Of a stretch of 64,000 nucleotides of DNA, positions 36,013 to 47,500 are shown piece by piece. The notes beneath the pieces were generated by a model. That model was not told the DNA's origin and made no database searches. It was given only the letters and a program-made list of their open reading frames with translations. Numbering within the stretch: position 1 is the first letter of the stretch; each line of letters starts with the position of its first letter. The stretch spans positions 7,707,100 to 7,771,099 of the forward strand of contig JAQFVV010000022.1 of the NCBI GenBank assembly GCA_028023455.1. Direction: 5' to 3'. Both the position numbers and the translations under genes were made by a program. Source of the DNA: Epiperipatus broadwayi. Its lineage: Eukaryota; Onychophora; Udeonychophora; Euonychophora; Peripatidae.

Positions 36013-37500
36013 AATGTAATTGTTACAAAGGTATTAAAAGTTATATTACATGTAAAAAGTAGGTAAACAAGTAAAGATTGCCCATTAGGGGTGCCAGTAT
36101 TTAAAAAAAATGTTGAAAAACCTAACCCTAACCAATCATTGCAACTGAAAAACAATCACTATTGTGAACATACACTGTACATTGTTTGATATTTAGAACA
36201 AGTTCAGAATAAATTATTTCTATTTAAACAACATGAATAATTATTAGCAATGAACACATCTACTGAAATTTGGTCATGTAATGGTAAACTAGTTTTATAT
36301 CAAGGTGACTAATTTCACTGTTTTAGCACTGTACTTAATTGACTGAACTATTGCAATCAATTGCAGTATAATGGGGGTCACCTGTGAAACCAAATGCAAG
36401 TTGTTAAATACATCCAAATTCTACTTAAATTATTAACTTTTATTTCTTGTTCAACATTGACTTATCAAACTTGTACTTTCATGTAATTCTTCTGTATCTT
36501 TATTGTTAATAAATATTTATAAGTTTAATTTACTAGCAAACAACTTCATAATTTCTTTTATAACAATTCGCTTTGTGGGCATTATTTATAAAAATATTCT
36601 TTGTTGTTTATTGGAATAATAGACTTTGGATTTCAAAATTGAAGATACCAATGATAAATTGTCAATAGATTGTTGACTGGATCCTATAAAAATTCACGTG
36701 ATGTTTTAGCACCAGAACTGACAAAATTTAAGATATGATTTATGGACTTTGAGATCTGGCTTTTCACTGTACCAGTGCTCTAAATGATATAGGGCAGGGG
36801 CATCAATGAAGACACATATCTATTACATTATTTAAATATCATTCTTGCTTCTTTTTTTTTAAAAAAAAATACTCTTTATATTATTTAAATTTTTTTCTTT
36901 TAAACTATTTTTTAAATAGATCATCCCCTCCCCCAAAGAGAAAATGTGCAATGCCACTTAAAAGTTGTAATTAAGTCTCACTTCAATTACATGAAAATCT
37001 GACAACTTTATTTGATGCTAATTCAAATCCATATCCTTATTCCTACATTAGAAACAGAAATTCATTATATTTTATTCTAGAGTCACCTTTTAAAAGCTTG
37101 GATGTCAAAGGACCTTAAATGGTAGCCTTGCATCCAAATACCCCAAATAATTTCTGACTATTAGATATAATTAGTGAAAATCATTGTATGTGACAGTATT
37201 TATCTAATGCCTATTGATTATTATAGCATGCAACACATGCTTTTGGTTATTGTTCCTAATGCTTTATTTATTGCATTTCATTATCTGTCTATTTATTTTT
37301 TTTCACTTTCTTTTCATCTATCCATGTTATCTATTTATCTCTACTCATCTATTTATATGGTTCCAAAGAATTATTCATTGGATTGTGAAGCTCATTAATC
37401 TTGCATCGATCTTAATCAGCAATGTACTTCATTATTTTTAATACACCTTAAAATTTGAGATACTAAAACAAATTATGCAAAAAAAATTCTAAGTAATAAA
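36013..37500. other. AT-rich stretch, nothing recognised
   Basis: Includes CCTAACCCTAACC at 36,121-36,133 (too short to be telomeric) and mixed homopolymers near 36,850-36,920. No gene supported. Confidence 0.5.
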
Positions 37501-37625
37501 CAAAAATCAAAGGGTTTATTGCCATGGAGTTAATAAAAAGTTCAAGCATTAGAAATGGCAGGATCCATGGATGTTAAACTCCAGAGACTGCCCCCTACCA
37601 CTATATTAAACTATGTGGTGCATCC
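37501..37625 (-). repeat. Diverged dispersed repeat, copy 1
   Basis: AAAGGGTTTATTGCCATGGA, TAATAAAAAGTTCAAGCATT and AGAAATGGCAG parallel TTGGTTTATTGCTTTAGAGT, TAATAAGTTTGAGTTCT and AGAAATAG at 54,498-54,560. On the minus strand a GTGGTAGGGGGC segment resembles a tRNA D-arm, so a second, older SINE family is possible. Confidence 0.4.
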
Positions 37626-39374
37626 CAAGAAATGTCAATGACTGATTACAAACAAGGATTTTTTTCTATAATATTTTACCTTTTTAATAACTCCATTCAA
37701 CTTTCCTATAGAGAATTGAACATTAATATCAAAAAGTTTTATTAAATATTCAAAGTGAAAAGCTGAAAATATAGTTTTTATAGTTGACACAAAAATATGG
37801 AATAATAGAACCTCTTTTTTTTTTTTTTTTATCAAAAAGAATATCTGGAATTGTTATTTATATAATATTGCTGATTATATGTATTATTTATTGTTCTGTC
37901 CTATTCATATGTAATGCAGGGTGAACCAGAGCTAAAATTTTCAGATCAATTTTCAGTTGAATAATATAAATAAGAAATAAATTTGGTTTAAGAGAATTAA
38001 ATGGCACTATCAAATAGTGAACCAGCTACTAAAGTGTCTTGAACATCATATGACTTTCTGGATTGTGAATGCTTTCAGCCAATGTTGCGTGGATTTTGTC
38101 TACAGTTCTTCAATTTTTTTTAAGCTTATCAAATGCATACGTTGGTTAATAATTAGTGGACAATACTACAATGATTACATTTCTTAAGCACCTAGGCTTT
38201 AAACAATGCATCACAAGCATATAATGATTTTGGAATCCCTTGCCTACTTTTCATCTGTGCTTAGTTTAAATCTTCATATTTCAGTGTGTATGTCATAATT
38301 AAACCAAAACTGTATATATCATAATTAAATCACAATTACATAGCTCCTAGCTATTAAACTGATAAAGATGTATTATAGAGCAATCTCTATTTGGCTAAAT
38401 AGGAAACAAAATTGTCTTTATGTTACATAATTGCCAAAATAATCAATGAAACATAAGGGTGAAGAACTAAAGCCATTAATTTCAGATAATTTCTTTTCTC
38501 CTTTCTTCTAACACTATCAGCTATAATTTAAAAACTAACAGAAATTTATTTATGTAAGCCAAATATCAATAATCTTTTTTGAAAACACGAACAATATTTT
38601 ATGCCGATTTATTAAATACACTGCTTTTTATTAAAATATATAATATTTAGTATATATATAAATTATAACGCTGTTTAAAGCATTATATCGTTGACTTTTA
38701 TTTATTAAAATTGCAGCAATTTATTAATTTATTAATCATAATGAATTAAAGTCTCACAATTAAAAACGTGTTGTATATCTTTCAAATAATAATAATAACA
38801 ACGACAACCAAAAGCATGTGCATATTTAGTAACAACTAAAATTAATATCTAATTAGTAAATCTAAATTAGTTATCCAACATAATTTACTTACATTGGATT
38901 ATATATTTGTTTACTATTCACGGAAATAATGATTTTTGTAGCATTACGGATTTAAATTTTTGACTAGGAAATTTACTCTATCTTCTTAAATTACGATCAT
39001 TTATGTAAGTTTCTATATTGTGAAATACTATTAGTATAATTAATTCTTTATTAATAATTTTGTGTCAGTCTTTTTTTTTTAAGATTAATATCAATAAATC
39101 CATTTATTTTTATTTGGATATATATTTTTAACAAACCATTTGCAGTTTCTGAATATTATTATTACAATATATGAGTTCCATCTGATTGTACCTTAATCCA
39201 TTATAAGTATATTTTGGATTTAAATAGACACATTTTGATGCTGATATAGTACGCATTCGGCGGTCATTTTGAATTTTAAAACACCAAAAACACTGCTGGC
39301 AGATACAAACAATATTTTTGTATTTTCCCAAGTGAACATAGGTATCATATTGGTACATAAATAGCTGCTACCTT
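37626..39374. other. AT-rich stretch, nothing recognised
   Basis: No supported gene. A minus-strand open frame at 39,128-39,358 sits directly downstream of the PLE C-terminus and might be PLE 3' sequence, but has no recognisable domain. Confidence 0.45.
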
Positions 39375-40744
39375 AGACATCTCTTTTCTCTCTCTTAATC
39401 ATCAGTTTGTGCTCTTTCAAATGCTTTTCAATGGGGTGACTGGTCTCACCAATGTACATTCTTCCACATTCTCTTGTTATTTCATAGATGCAGTTTTTGC
39501 TTTTCAGAATTTCAAGTTTAGGCTTTGCAGATGTTAAAATTCCTCATAATGTCATATGGCTCTGGAAAGCTATTCTGATGTTATACTGATTGCAGTTTTT
39601 CCTTAATTTGTCTGCTATTTTTGATATGTATGGATGCACTACAGCACATATAATTGTTTTTTCTTTTGATGGTTTTTTTTTTAGTGTTTTTTAAAGTTTT
39701 TTTTAATAACAGCTGGTGGATAAATATTTTTTATAATAGTTTATTCTATATAAATCTTTTTTTTTTTCAAATTGCTGGTTTCTTAACAAACTTTTTTGCT
39801 CTATTCCATAATGATATTATAGTTCTATGTTCTGGATTTCTGGCACGATTGGATATACAGGCTAAGTATTTTTCTGAATGTGTGGGTTTTCTGTAAACTG
39901 TAGTTTTGATTTTGCCATAAGGAAGTCTTATCACAAGAACATATAAGAATGCCATTTTTTGTTCTGATTCTATTATAGATTTAATTAAAGGTGAATATGT
40001 TGTTATGTTTCCAGAAAGTTTATAGTAGTGCTTCACCATGTGGCCATACAACAAATGTATCATCAACATAGAAAGCCAAACTTTAGGTGGATATTGAGTA
40101 GTCTTTATGATTGTGGTTTCAAATTTTTTTCATGTAAATATTGCTAATCAGGTGACAATGGTGAACCCATATCCATTCCTTAATTTTGTTTGAAGAATTC
40201 TGTGTTATATTGAAGGTAAGTTGTTATTATGCAGAATATTAATAGTTCTATTATACTATCACTGGGAAAAGTTGTTCTGCTTTGTAAGCTATTATCACCA
40301 TTTAATCTTTTTCTTATAATAGACAACCCTTTTCACATGATATATTTGTGAATAAACTTTCCACACCAAAGCTTATCAGTAAGTCAGTTCAATTAATTTT
40401 CATGCTCTTGATTAATTCTATAAAGTGTCTAGAATCCCTGATGAAGAACTGGGTCTTGTATGCCAAAGGACTAGAAACTTTGACAAATTTTGGCAAGATG
40501 AATTTCTAGAACTAACAATAGGTCTTAATAGAATATAATCCTTAATGGATTTTAGGTAGACCGTAAAGATGAGGAATTTTGCAGAAATTTGATGTTAATT
40601 TTCTTTTTTCTGAATCACTGAAGTACCCGCAAGGCTTTCTAAGCAATACTTGTAACTTTGTTTTTGTACTCGATATCAGATGTTTTGCCACTTTTGTATA
40701 TTGGCCTGCTGTGAGTAGTTCTTGTATTTTATTGTTATGATGAG
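39375..40744 (-). pseudogene. Penelope-like element (host of the nest), RT C-half and GIY-YIG
   Basis: Minus-strand order: KIQELLTAGQYTKVAKHLIS, PHLYGLPKIH (the YGLPK(I/T)HK signature of PLE RT), DSRHFIELIKSMKI, DLLISF.VESLFTNI (RT motif A region), FYVDDTFVVWPHGEA (motif C with the YVDD box, near 40,040-40,075), MAFLYVLVIRLPYGKIKTTV and YRKPTHSEKY, then the endonuclease start CGRMYIGETSHPIEKHLKEH (about 39,420-39,480). So RT and a GIY-YIG endonuclease are both present. Stops and frame changes break it at several points. A LINE inserted at 40,726-40,741 separates it from its N-terminal part at 51,674-52,440. Confidence 0.85.
40726..40741. repeat. Left target-site duplication of the RTE LINE
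   Basis: ATTTTATTGTTATGAT here and ATTTTGTTGTCATAAT at 51,674-51,689 differ at three of 16 positions. The PLE reading frame runs through both (NKI on each side), so this is the duplicated target. Confidence 0.65.
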
Positions 40745-42592
40745 AATAAATGCAAGTCCTAGATACTTGGCAAATATGCCAAGTAGTAGTCATCATGATG
40801 ATATTAAAATTGATGAAGTATATGAAAAGATAGAAGAAAGTATTGAATGTGAGGAAAAAATGCATGTATATTACTATTGGGGGATTGGAATGCTGTTGTG
40901 GGGAAAGGTAGGGAAAGGAAAATTGTTGGAAATTATGGTATTGGAAAAAGAAATGAAAGAAGCAGCTGGCTTGTACAGTTTTGTAAAGAGAATGGATTTG
41001 CCATTGCAAACGCTTGTTTTAAAAATCATATTAGAAGATTGTATACATGGAAAGCTCCAGGTGACAGAGAACATTATTAAATTGATTATATATTGATTTA
41101 GGATAGATATAAGAATGCTATTAAGGGTTCACATGATTTGCCTGGTACTGATATAGATTCAGATCATAATTTGGTTATGGGTAAATTAAAATTGAGTTTA
41201 AAAGGTATGCAAGATGGGACTTGGATAAATTGAAACAAATGGAAAAAAAAGAAAATTTGGTTTAATATGTGAAAATGAATTAAAAAGAATTGTTCAGGAT
41301 GAGAAATATATTAATAGTCCTGATGAATGTTGGAATAGAATTAAAAAAGGGTTCTTGAAAACAGCAAAAAATAAAATAGGTATTATTCATGTAAGGAAAG
41401 CTAAATGACCTTGGATAACTGAAGATATGTTGGAAAAGATGGAAGTATGGAGACATTGGAAGATTGTAAATACTGAGGAAGGTCAAAAGGCATACAGGAG
41501 ATTTAATAATGAAATAAGAAGAGAAACAGATTTAGCAAAAGAAAAATGGTTGAAGCAATAATGTAAAGAGATAGGAAGGCTTCAGCAGGTGAAAAGATAT
41601 GATCTGGTATTTAATGGAATACAAAATATTATTTGGGAGAAAAAAATATGGGTAGCAAGTGAGATTGCAGATAAAAATGGAAAGAGATTAACTGAAATCA
41701 ATGATACATTAAAAAGATAGAAAGAATATCTTCGGTGTTTGTATAGTAGATGAAATAATTAATTATGAACTTGAAAATGAAGAGGATATTGAAATACATG
41801 ATAAAGGTATGGACATATTTCTGGATGAAGTAACAAAGTCAAACACACAAATGAAGAATAGTTAGGCTGTTGGATTTGATGCAATACCTATGGAATTTTG
41901 AGAGAAATGGGAGAATTTACTATTATGGAAATAGTTGAACTTTGCAATTTGATATATAATAGTGGAGTTTGGCCTGAAGATTTTTTAAGAACTATAGTGA
42001 TTCCAATTGCTAAAAAGAAGAAAGCTGTTAAATGTGAAGAGTATAGGACAATAAGTGTATTGTCTCATATTTCTAAAGTGTTATTGAGGATTTTAACTCA
42101 AAGGATTTATGGGAAGGTTGACTATTATATTGCTGAGAACAGTTTGGTTTTCGGAAAGGGAAAAGCACAAGCGATGCTATTGGTATTGTTAGGATGATTG
42201 CAGAAAGATATATTGAAAAAGAAAAAAGAAATTTGTATAAATTTTGTGGATTTGGAAAAGGCATTTGATAGAGTAGTCTGGAATAAACTTATGTCCATCT
42301 TAAGAGATAAAGGAATATTTTGGAAAGAAAGAAGGTCGATTTGGAATCTGTATAATGATCAAAGGATAAGAATTAAATTTGGGAGTAAGGAGACTGATGA
42401 AATGAATATAGAAAGTGGAGTTAGGCCAGGATGTAGTATGTCACCTGTTCTGTTTAATATTTATTTAGAAGACATGTTAAGTAATTATTTGAACTGTGAA
42501 GGAACAAATGTTGGTGGGAGAGTAATAAAGTGTATAAAATTTGCATATGATATGGCTCTTATTGCTGAGGAGCAAGAGGGTCTTCAAAATAT
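40742..42592 (+). pseudogene. RTE-like LINE, 5' portion: endonuclease and RT
   Basis: 5'-truncated LINE. It starts inside the APE-type endonuclease (EVYEKIEESIE, then after a frame change GDWNAVVGKG, GNYGIGKRNER, RRLYTWKAPGD, IDYIL and, at about 41,145, a DIDSDH segment). RT follows: VIPIAKKKKAVKCEEYRTIS (about 42,000-42,055), FVDLEKAFDRV (motif A, about 42,243), GVRPGCSMSPVLFNIY (motif B, about 42,420) and IKFAYDMALIAEEQEG where the usual FADD box reads FAYD (about 42,536). It is interrupted at 42,592 by the Gypsy element and resumes at 50,948. Frameshifts near 40,860, 41,400-41,720 and 42,130-42,200 make it a pseudogene. Confidence 0.85.
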
Positions 42593-43211
42593 TGTAACGA
42601 GACAGCGTTACATCAATATTAAATCTAGGATACATCGATAAACACACACACACCAGCAAGCAACATAAAACACTCGTAACTTTATTTTCGTAATTAGTAA
42701 TAGTTTTCTTTCTCTCATAAATACATTTATAAAACACATTGATAAAATGCAGATGGTAAAACGTCTAATTAAATGATTAAAGCCTTTAGATAATAAAAAT
42801 AATAACAAAAATAATTTGCTCTCCTAAATAATAAAATATAATATGCACTCCTAAAATAATAAAAATAATTATCAATCAAAATCACCACGGGAATTAAAAA
42901 ATGTTTATTTTAGAAATATAATTTTAACTAGAATAAAACTTATAGAAAAGATTTGAGGAAAAGATAAATGCTCAACTTCTAAATTTAAAATAACTTGTAT
43001 TGTTCTAGTAAAACACATGCACATACGCATGCATTCGAGGTGTGAAGGAATAAGGTTGGTTGAGTGAGATTGCAAAATGAGATTGTCTCAAAATAAATAT
43101 TGCCTTTAGCACAAAGAGTGAGTGAACAGGTACCTCAAACGCGGACCTGAACGACAACTCCAAGAACAGGGAACTATGGGGGTAGATTGGATCCCAAGAT
43201 ATGGATCAACC

Positions 43212-43223
43212 CTTATAAATACC
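43212..43223 (+). promoter_or_regulatory. Putative LTR TATA box
   Basis: CTTATAAATACC, conserved in the 3' LTR at 49,461-49,472. It is the best TATA-like site in the LTR and would place the U3/R boundary shortly downstream. Inferred from motif only. Confidence 0.35.
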
Positions 43224-43906
43224 AGTCAAAACCTATTCAATGGTCAGTTCGATTCAGATTCATTTCGATAGATACGTTATCCTTGCTGTTGTTTTTATTT
43301 TCCAATTCTCAGTACGCTGAATTACCACCTGCTCATTTATTCGATGCTTATGCTTTTATTTAAAATTAGAATTGTTCTGAATTAGCTTGGTTATTCCTCA
43401 ATATTTAAAATGATCATCATGAAATTAATACCAAGAGCGTCGACTGTCATGAGGGGCTAATAAACCCTTCAGTGACTGATCGGCGCTCCGCTACTGAAAT
43501 ATCTCCGAAGCTATGAAATTCTGATAACATCGTCGTGTTAAGTGAATGCTCCTAATAAAAGAAATGTTCCGTGAAACACCCAAACTCGTCCAGACCAATC
43601 GACCTTCGTTGCAACCAAGACAAATCCTAGGTAAATATGTTTTATATTATGTTCACTCACTCAATTAATAAACTCGTAAGGCAATCTCGTAATTAACCAA
43701 CATAAATTTACTCAAATAAATCTTAAGACTTTCCTCGTCATAATAGTTTATCTTTGTTACTGAACTTTGTAAACATGAACTTTGAACTTAAGTGAATCTA
43801 AGGAAAGATTATATATTTATCAAATAGAAAGGAACTTTCTCGTTATTCAAATTATGTTATGAATACTTATGGTTCTCTGTGAGCGTGAATGTATGTGCGC
43901 GTGTGT

Positions 43907-43979
43907 AATAAATCAATTAATAATGTTTTGTAATAAATCAATTAATAATGTTTTGTAATAAATCAATTAATAATGTTTT
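43907..43979 (+). repeat. 25-bp tandem triplet in LTR
   Basis: AATAAATCAATTAATAATGT plus TTTGT repeated three times; the same array is in the 3' LTR at about 50,167-50,235. Confidence 0.9.
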
Positions 43980-44030
43980 CTTTTCATATTTAATAAACTT
44001 GTTCAATATCTAATCAAGTCGAGCATATCT

Positions 44031-44052
44031 CAGACGTGTGCTCACACGATCT
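44031..44052. other. Illumina adapter-like segment in 5' LTR
   Basis: CAGACGTGTGCTC followed by ACAC and GATCT. The TruSeq read-2 adapter contains CAGACGTGTGCTC, TTCC, GATCT in the same spacing (19 of 22 positions). The 3' LTR has unrelated sequence at the corresponding place (about 50,287-50,310). Confidence 0.7.
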
Positions 44053-44691
44053 CGAAACCGTAGTTTATTTATGCTTTGATAACTTATCTTTGAAGTAGAT
44101 TTAGTTAATTTTAATTTCCGTTTCAATTTAGTTATTTTATTAATTATGTCACCATCGTGCCGTAAGTCACGATGTTTCTTATTTCACCTTAGTTAAGATA
44201 GATTTAAGAGCTGGTGGGTCTATAATCAATCAAAGTAAACGTCAATGAATTATGTTATATACAATAAAGCGGGGGATGAACTTGTAAGCCTTGTGTTCGA
44301 GGCGTAGCTAACAACCTCATAGGTCAGTGACAACCAATAAACGATCCTTATGCCGTGATCGACTTATTAGAAAATCATGCTGAATTTCATTAGCGGACAA
44401 TGCGTCTTCTCCGGGAGGAGTCGTCCTGAAACAATCATGTAACAACCTTGAGACACCTTATTGGTCCATGCTGGGAGTGTTGAGCTAGTGGGTGGGATTA
44501 GACTTCAAATCGTTTTGACATGATGTAAGGTGATGCGAGTAGTTAAAATCAACTTAAATAATCGTATCTGGCGCCCTCTTATGTGGATCGTGAATAACTG
44601 TCGATGTAAGAAAATAAATAAAGCCTTACGCTATGTCATGTTTATTTCGAAGCCCGTAATCTCGGGTAATATATCGGGGTAGACTGTTACA

Positions 44692-44711
44692 TTGGCGCTT
44701 CCAACGTGAGG
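44692..44711 (+). other. Primer-binding site
   Basis: TTGGCGCTTCCAACGTGAGG directly abuts the 5' LTR end. TGGCGC followed by CAACGTG is the common form of tRNA primer sites in Gypsy-type elements; the tRNA cannot be named without a tRNA set. Confidence 0.7.
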
Positions 44712-45084
44712 CTAGTATAAATGAAGCTTCTAAACATAAAGAAAAAGCAAATCTAGATACTAGCAAAAGCGGCCGAACTGGGAGAAGACGCGGAAATATT
44801 TATGTAAACAAAAAGCTTGAAAAAAAAATATATATATAATAAACAAACGGAACAAAATCGCGGCGATTCTTAACATCGTAAATGGGTAAACAAAACATCG
44901 GGAACCGGAGCAAAATAAACAAAACAAATAAAGCATAGCAGGAGATAAGGGAGCGGACGCCGATCGGTCGCTGTCACCATAAAACAAATAAAATCAAAAG
45001 TAAAAAAGAACCACATTCCGTAAACAGTAGTGAAAAAATTATAATAGGCCAAATAAATCAAGATCAACTGAGACAACAAACAGA

Positions 45085-45575
45085 ATGGAGGGAAAATGGA
45101 TAAAAATAGAGCATTTCAAAGGAAAGGGAAATGAGAATCCATGTCGATATATAGAAAGTTTGAAGAGGTTATTTTCATGCGAGCAGTTCAGCGAAGAATC
45201 CAAAATAGCGATCGCATGTAGCCACATCCAAGGGGAAGTTGTGGAATGGTGGGAGACAATGAAAAACAAACCAGAGACATTCGAGAATATCAAAGGGCCA
45301 TCATGAAAAGATATTGGGGAGTAGCCCAGCAGGAAAGGGAAAGATGGGAGATCGAACAAAACAAAAAGGGAAGAAGAGGAAAAATACAGTACCTTCAGTC
45401 CAGAGACAGATGGCAAGATTAAAAAAAATAGACAAATACCAAATACCAGAGGAACAGCAAATTAAGATAGCGGGACGCAACCTACCCAGGAGATCAAACA
45501 AATCATTGAAAGGAAACCGAAATAACAGGAGTGCTGAAGAAACTACAGGCGATCGAAAACGACGATTATTTTAAC
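45085..45575 (+). pseudogene. gag: gag, frameshifted
   Basis: A 390-bp leader precedes an ATG at 45,085. The frame is open for about 73 codons with a gag-like signature (WWETMKN preceded by SHIQGEVVE). It continues in a second frame from about 45,303 (MKRYWGVAQQERERWE) to a stop at 45,421, then in a third frame to about 45,574. So at least two small indels break it. No zinc-knuckle (CCHC) box is seen, as in some Gypsy lineages, but breaks could hide it. The product would be the structural particle protein. Confidence 0.7.
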
Positions 45576-45639
45576 CAAGAGGAGGACAATGGGATCAGAA
45601 TAGCCAATATAACACAAGATGGGGGGGGGAAGGACCTCG

Positions 45640-46345
45640 GAGAAGACAGGAATGCCCAATAATCGACGTGTCAATCCAGGGGTTCAAGGCAAGGGCTTTG
45701 CTGGATACGGGAAGCCAAGTATCCGTAATGGCACAGGAAATTTTCAACAAGATCGCCCAAGGGCCAACAGAGATGAAAATCCTACCGCTAAAAGGGACCC
45801 AAATTGTACTGGCCAATGGAAAAAAGGCGAGAATACAAACCAAACAAGTGTGGGCGAATATCAGCATTGCAGGACAGGAGTTTACCCAGGTCGTACTAAT
45901 ACTGGAGGGCTTGATCCATGACTTAGTATTAGGATCAGACTTCATGAAAATGGCTAAATGTAACATCGATTACGGGACCGAACTAGCAAGGATCAGCACA
46001 GTCACGGTGCCTTTCAAAAGCAAAGTGAACGAAGAACCAGAAGGACAAAGGAAGCTGCAATGCATCGCGATAAAAGGGGAAATCGAAAAAAGAATCGAGG
46101 AAATAACTGGACCAGACAAAGAAAAGAAGGAAAGAATTCAGGAGATATTGGGGGCGCACGAAAGTGTCTTCTCGGACAAACCGGGAGTAATTCAAGGGTA
46201 CGAACACCGGATCCGATTGAGCACCAGCCACCCATATCAGACGAGGGCATACCCGATCCCATTCCAATACCGGAAAGAAATTGAAACCCAGTTAAAGCAG
46301 ATGACGGAGTGGGAGTCGTTTCAAATGCACCTCGCCGTACAATAA
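45640..46345 (+). pseudogene. pol: pol: aspartic protease and start of RT
   Basis: The open frame 45,668-46,345 begins with a retropepsin: ALLDTGSQVSVM (catalytic D-T-G, about 45,692-45,727) and HDLVLGSDFMKMAKCNIDY, the usual LG.DF flank. About 100 residues later it enters the linker to RT (HRIRLSTSHPYQTRAYPIPF) and leaves frame near 46,310. The protease would cleave Gag-Pol during particle maturation. Confidence 0.85.
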
Positions 46346-47080
46346 TCCCATCCTAGCCGTGGAAAAAGGGGACGGGTCAATACGATTGTGCCTCGACGCT
46401 AGGCAACTAAACAAGGTAACGATCCCGGACACAAACGCCCCACCTGTCATGAACGAACTAATGACCAGGTTCCGGAACAAGCGGATTTTTTCCACTGATG
46501 GATTTAACCAATAGTTACTGGCAAATGAGCCTCCACCCCGACGACCGAAAGTACACCGCATTCAAATATAACGGAAGGGCGTACCAGTTCAACCGGGTAC
46601 CCTTCGGGTTAAAGAACAGTGGGGCAGGCTTGGTACAATGCCTGGATCAAACCCTATCTGACGAGGTAAAAGGATTTGCGACGATGTACGTGGATCGACA
46701 TCATCATAGCATCCAATGATGTCGAGGAGCATTGCCGCACTTAGAAAGGCTACTCCAAGAATGCGAGCAGAAGGGGATCAAAATCAACATCAAGAAGAGC
46801 CATTTTACAGACACAGGAGGTCAAGTTCTTGGGACACATAGTCAGCCCGGATGGAGTGCGGCCTAACTCCGAAAAAAATCCAGGCGATCCAGGAATTTCC
46901 CACCCCAAAGAAGAAGAAGGACATTAAGGCATTCCTCGGAATGTGTACCTTTTATAACAAGTTCTACGAGAACTTCACCCACGATATGGAGCCCTTGTTA
47001 CAACTACTAAGAAAGGAGCAAGCATGGGTGTGGGACGAGAAGGGAACGGAGTTTCCGGAGAGTAAAAGAAGGGTTCCTGA
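46300..47080 (+). pseudogene. pol: pol: reverse transcriptase
   Basis: RT blocks appear in order across three frames: NPILAVEKGDGSIRLCLDAR (fingers), then after a one-base shift near 46,497 MDLTNSYWQMSLHPDDRKYT (motif A) and FGLKNSGAGLVQCLDQ (motif B), then motif C, whose conserved box is broken by a single extra base near 46,697. After further small shifts QAIQEFPTPKKKKDIKAFLG (46,878-46,940) marks the connection to RNase H. The breaks are all one- or two-base indels in otherwise well-conserved sequence. Confidence 0.88.
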
Positions 47081-47500
47081 AACAAACAATATTGACATAC
47101 CCGGATTTCGACCAGATGTTCTGGGTACAAACGGACAGCAGTGACATCGGGCTGAGGGCCACGTTGTACCAGAAGGGGCCGGAGGGAGAACAGAGAGTGT
47201 TGGCGTTCATTAGTCAGACTACTTAAAGACCTGGAAAGAAGGTACACGGTCACTGAGCGAGAAGCCCTCGCCATAGTGTGGGCGTTCAAAAATTCCGGCA
47301 ATACCTGGTCGGGTCCAAAGTAAGGGTCGTCACTGACCACCGGAGTCTGGAATTCCTAAACAAAAAGCTTCCTGACAAACAACAGATTGGTGCGGTGGAG
47401 TCTAGCCCTGCAGGAATTTCAATATGAGGTAGAATACTGCAAAGGAAGGGATAACGTGATCGCGGACACGCTGAGCCGTTACCCTGTAGGAACTCAGACG
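47081..47500 (+). pseudogene. pol: pol: RNase H
   Basis: TDSSDIGLRATLYQKGPEGE (first catalytic D block, about 47,130-47,190), EREALAIVWA (E block, about 47,257-47,285) and VVTDHRSLEFL (third D block, about 47,325-47,360), then EVEYCKGRDNVIADTLSRYP at the end of the domain. At least two frame changes occur inside. Typical Ty3/Gypsy RNase H layout. Confidence 0.85.

Larger units (their letters stand above)
42593..44691 (+). repeat. 5' LTR, 2,099 bp
   Basis: Starts TGTAACGAGACAGCGTTACA and ends ACTGTTACA. It contains CTTATAAATACC (TATA-like, 43,212-43,223), a 25-bp tandem triplet (43,907-43,979) and AATAAA signals near 44,262 and 44,612-44,622. An adapter-like insertion or substitution lies at 44,031-44,052. 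ORFs in it are not genes. Confidence 0.95.

Noticed and set aside
36121-36133. CCTAACCCTAACC as telomeric repeat
   Set aside because: Only two units; no array, so most likely chance in AT/C-rich DNA.
39128-39358. 76-codon minus-strand frame next to the PLE C-terminus
   Set aside because: No domain or similarity recognised; probably PLE 3' non-coding sequence.
40438-40446. CTGATGAAG followed by a GCC.AA-type word, hammerhead-like
   Set aside because: This is antisense to PLE reverse-transcriptase codons (the IRDSRHF stretch), conserved for protein reasons; stems II and III do not form.
42477-42808. ORFs inside the LTRs (42.48-42.81, 43.2, 48.86-49.14, 49.40-49.62 and 50.57-50.78 kb)
   Set aside because: They lie in LTR sequence, appear in both LTRs with length differences, and have no recognisable domain.
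44760-46267. Minus-strand ORFs opposite gag and pol
   Set aside because: They are antisense shadows created by the higher GC of the Gypsy internal region.
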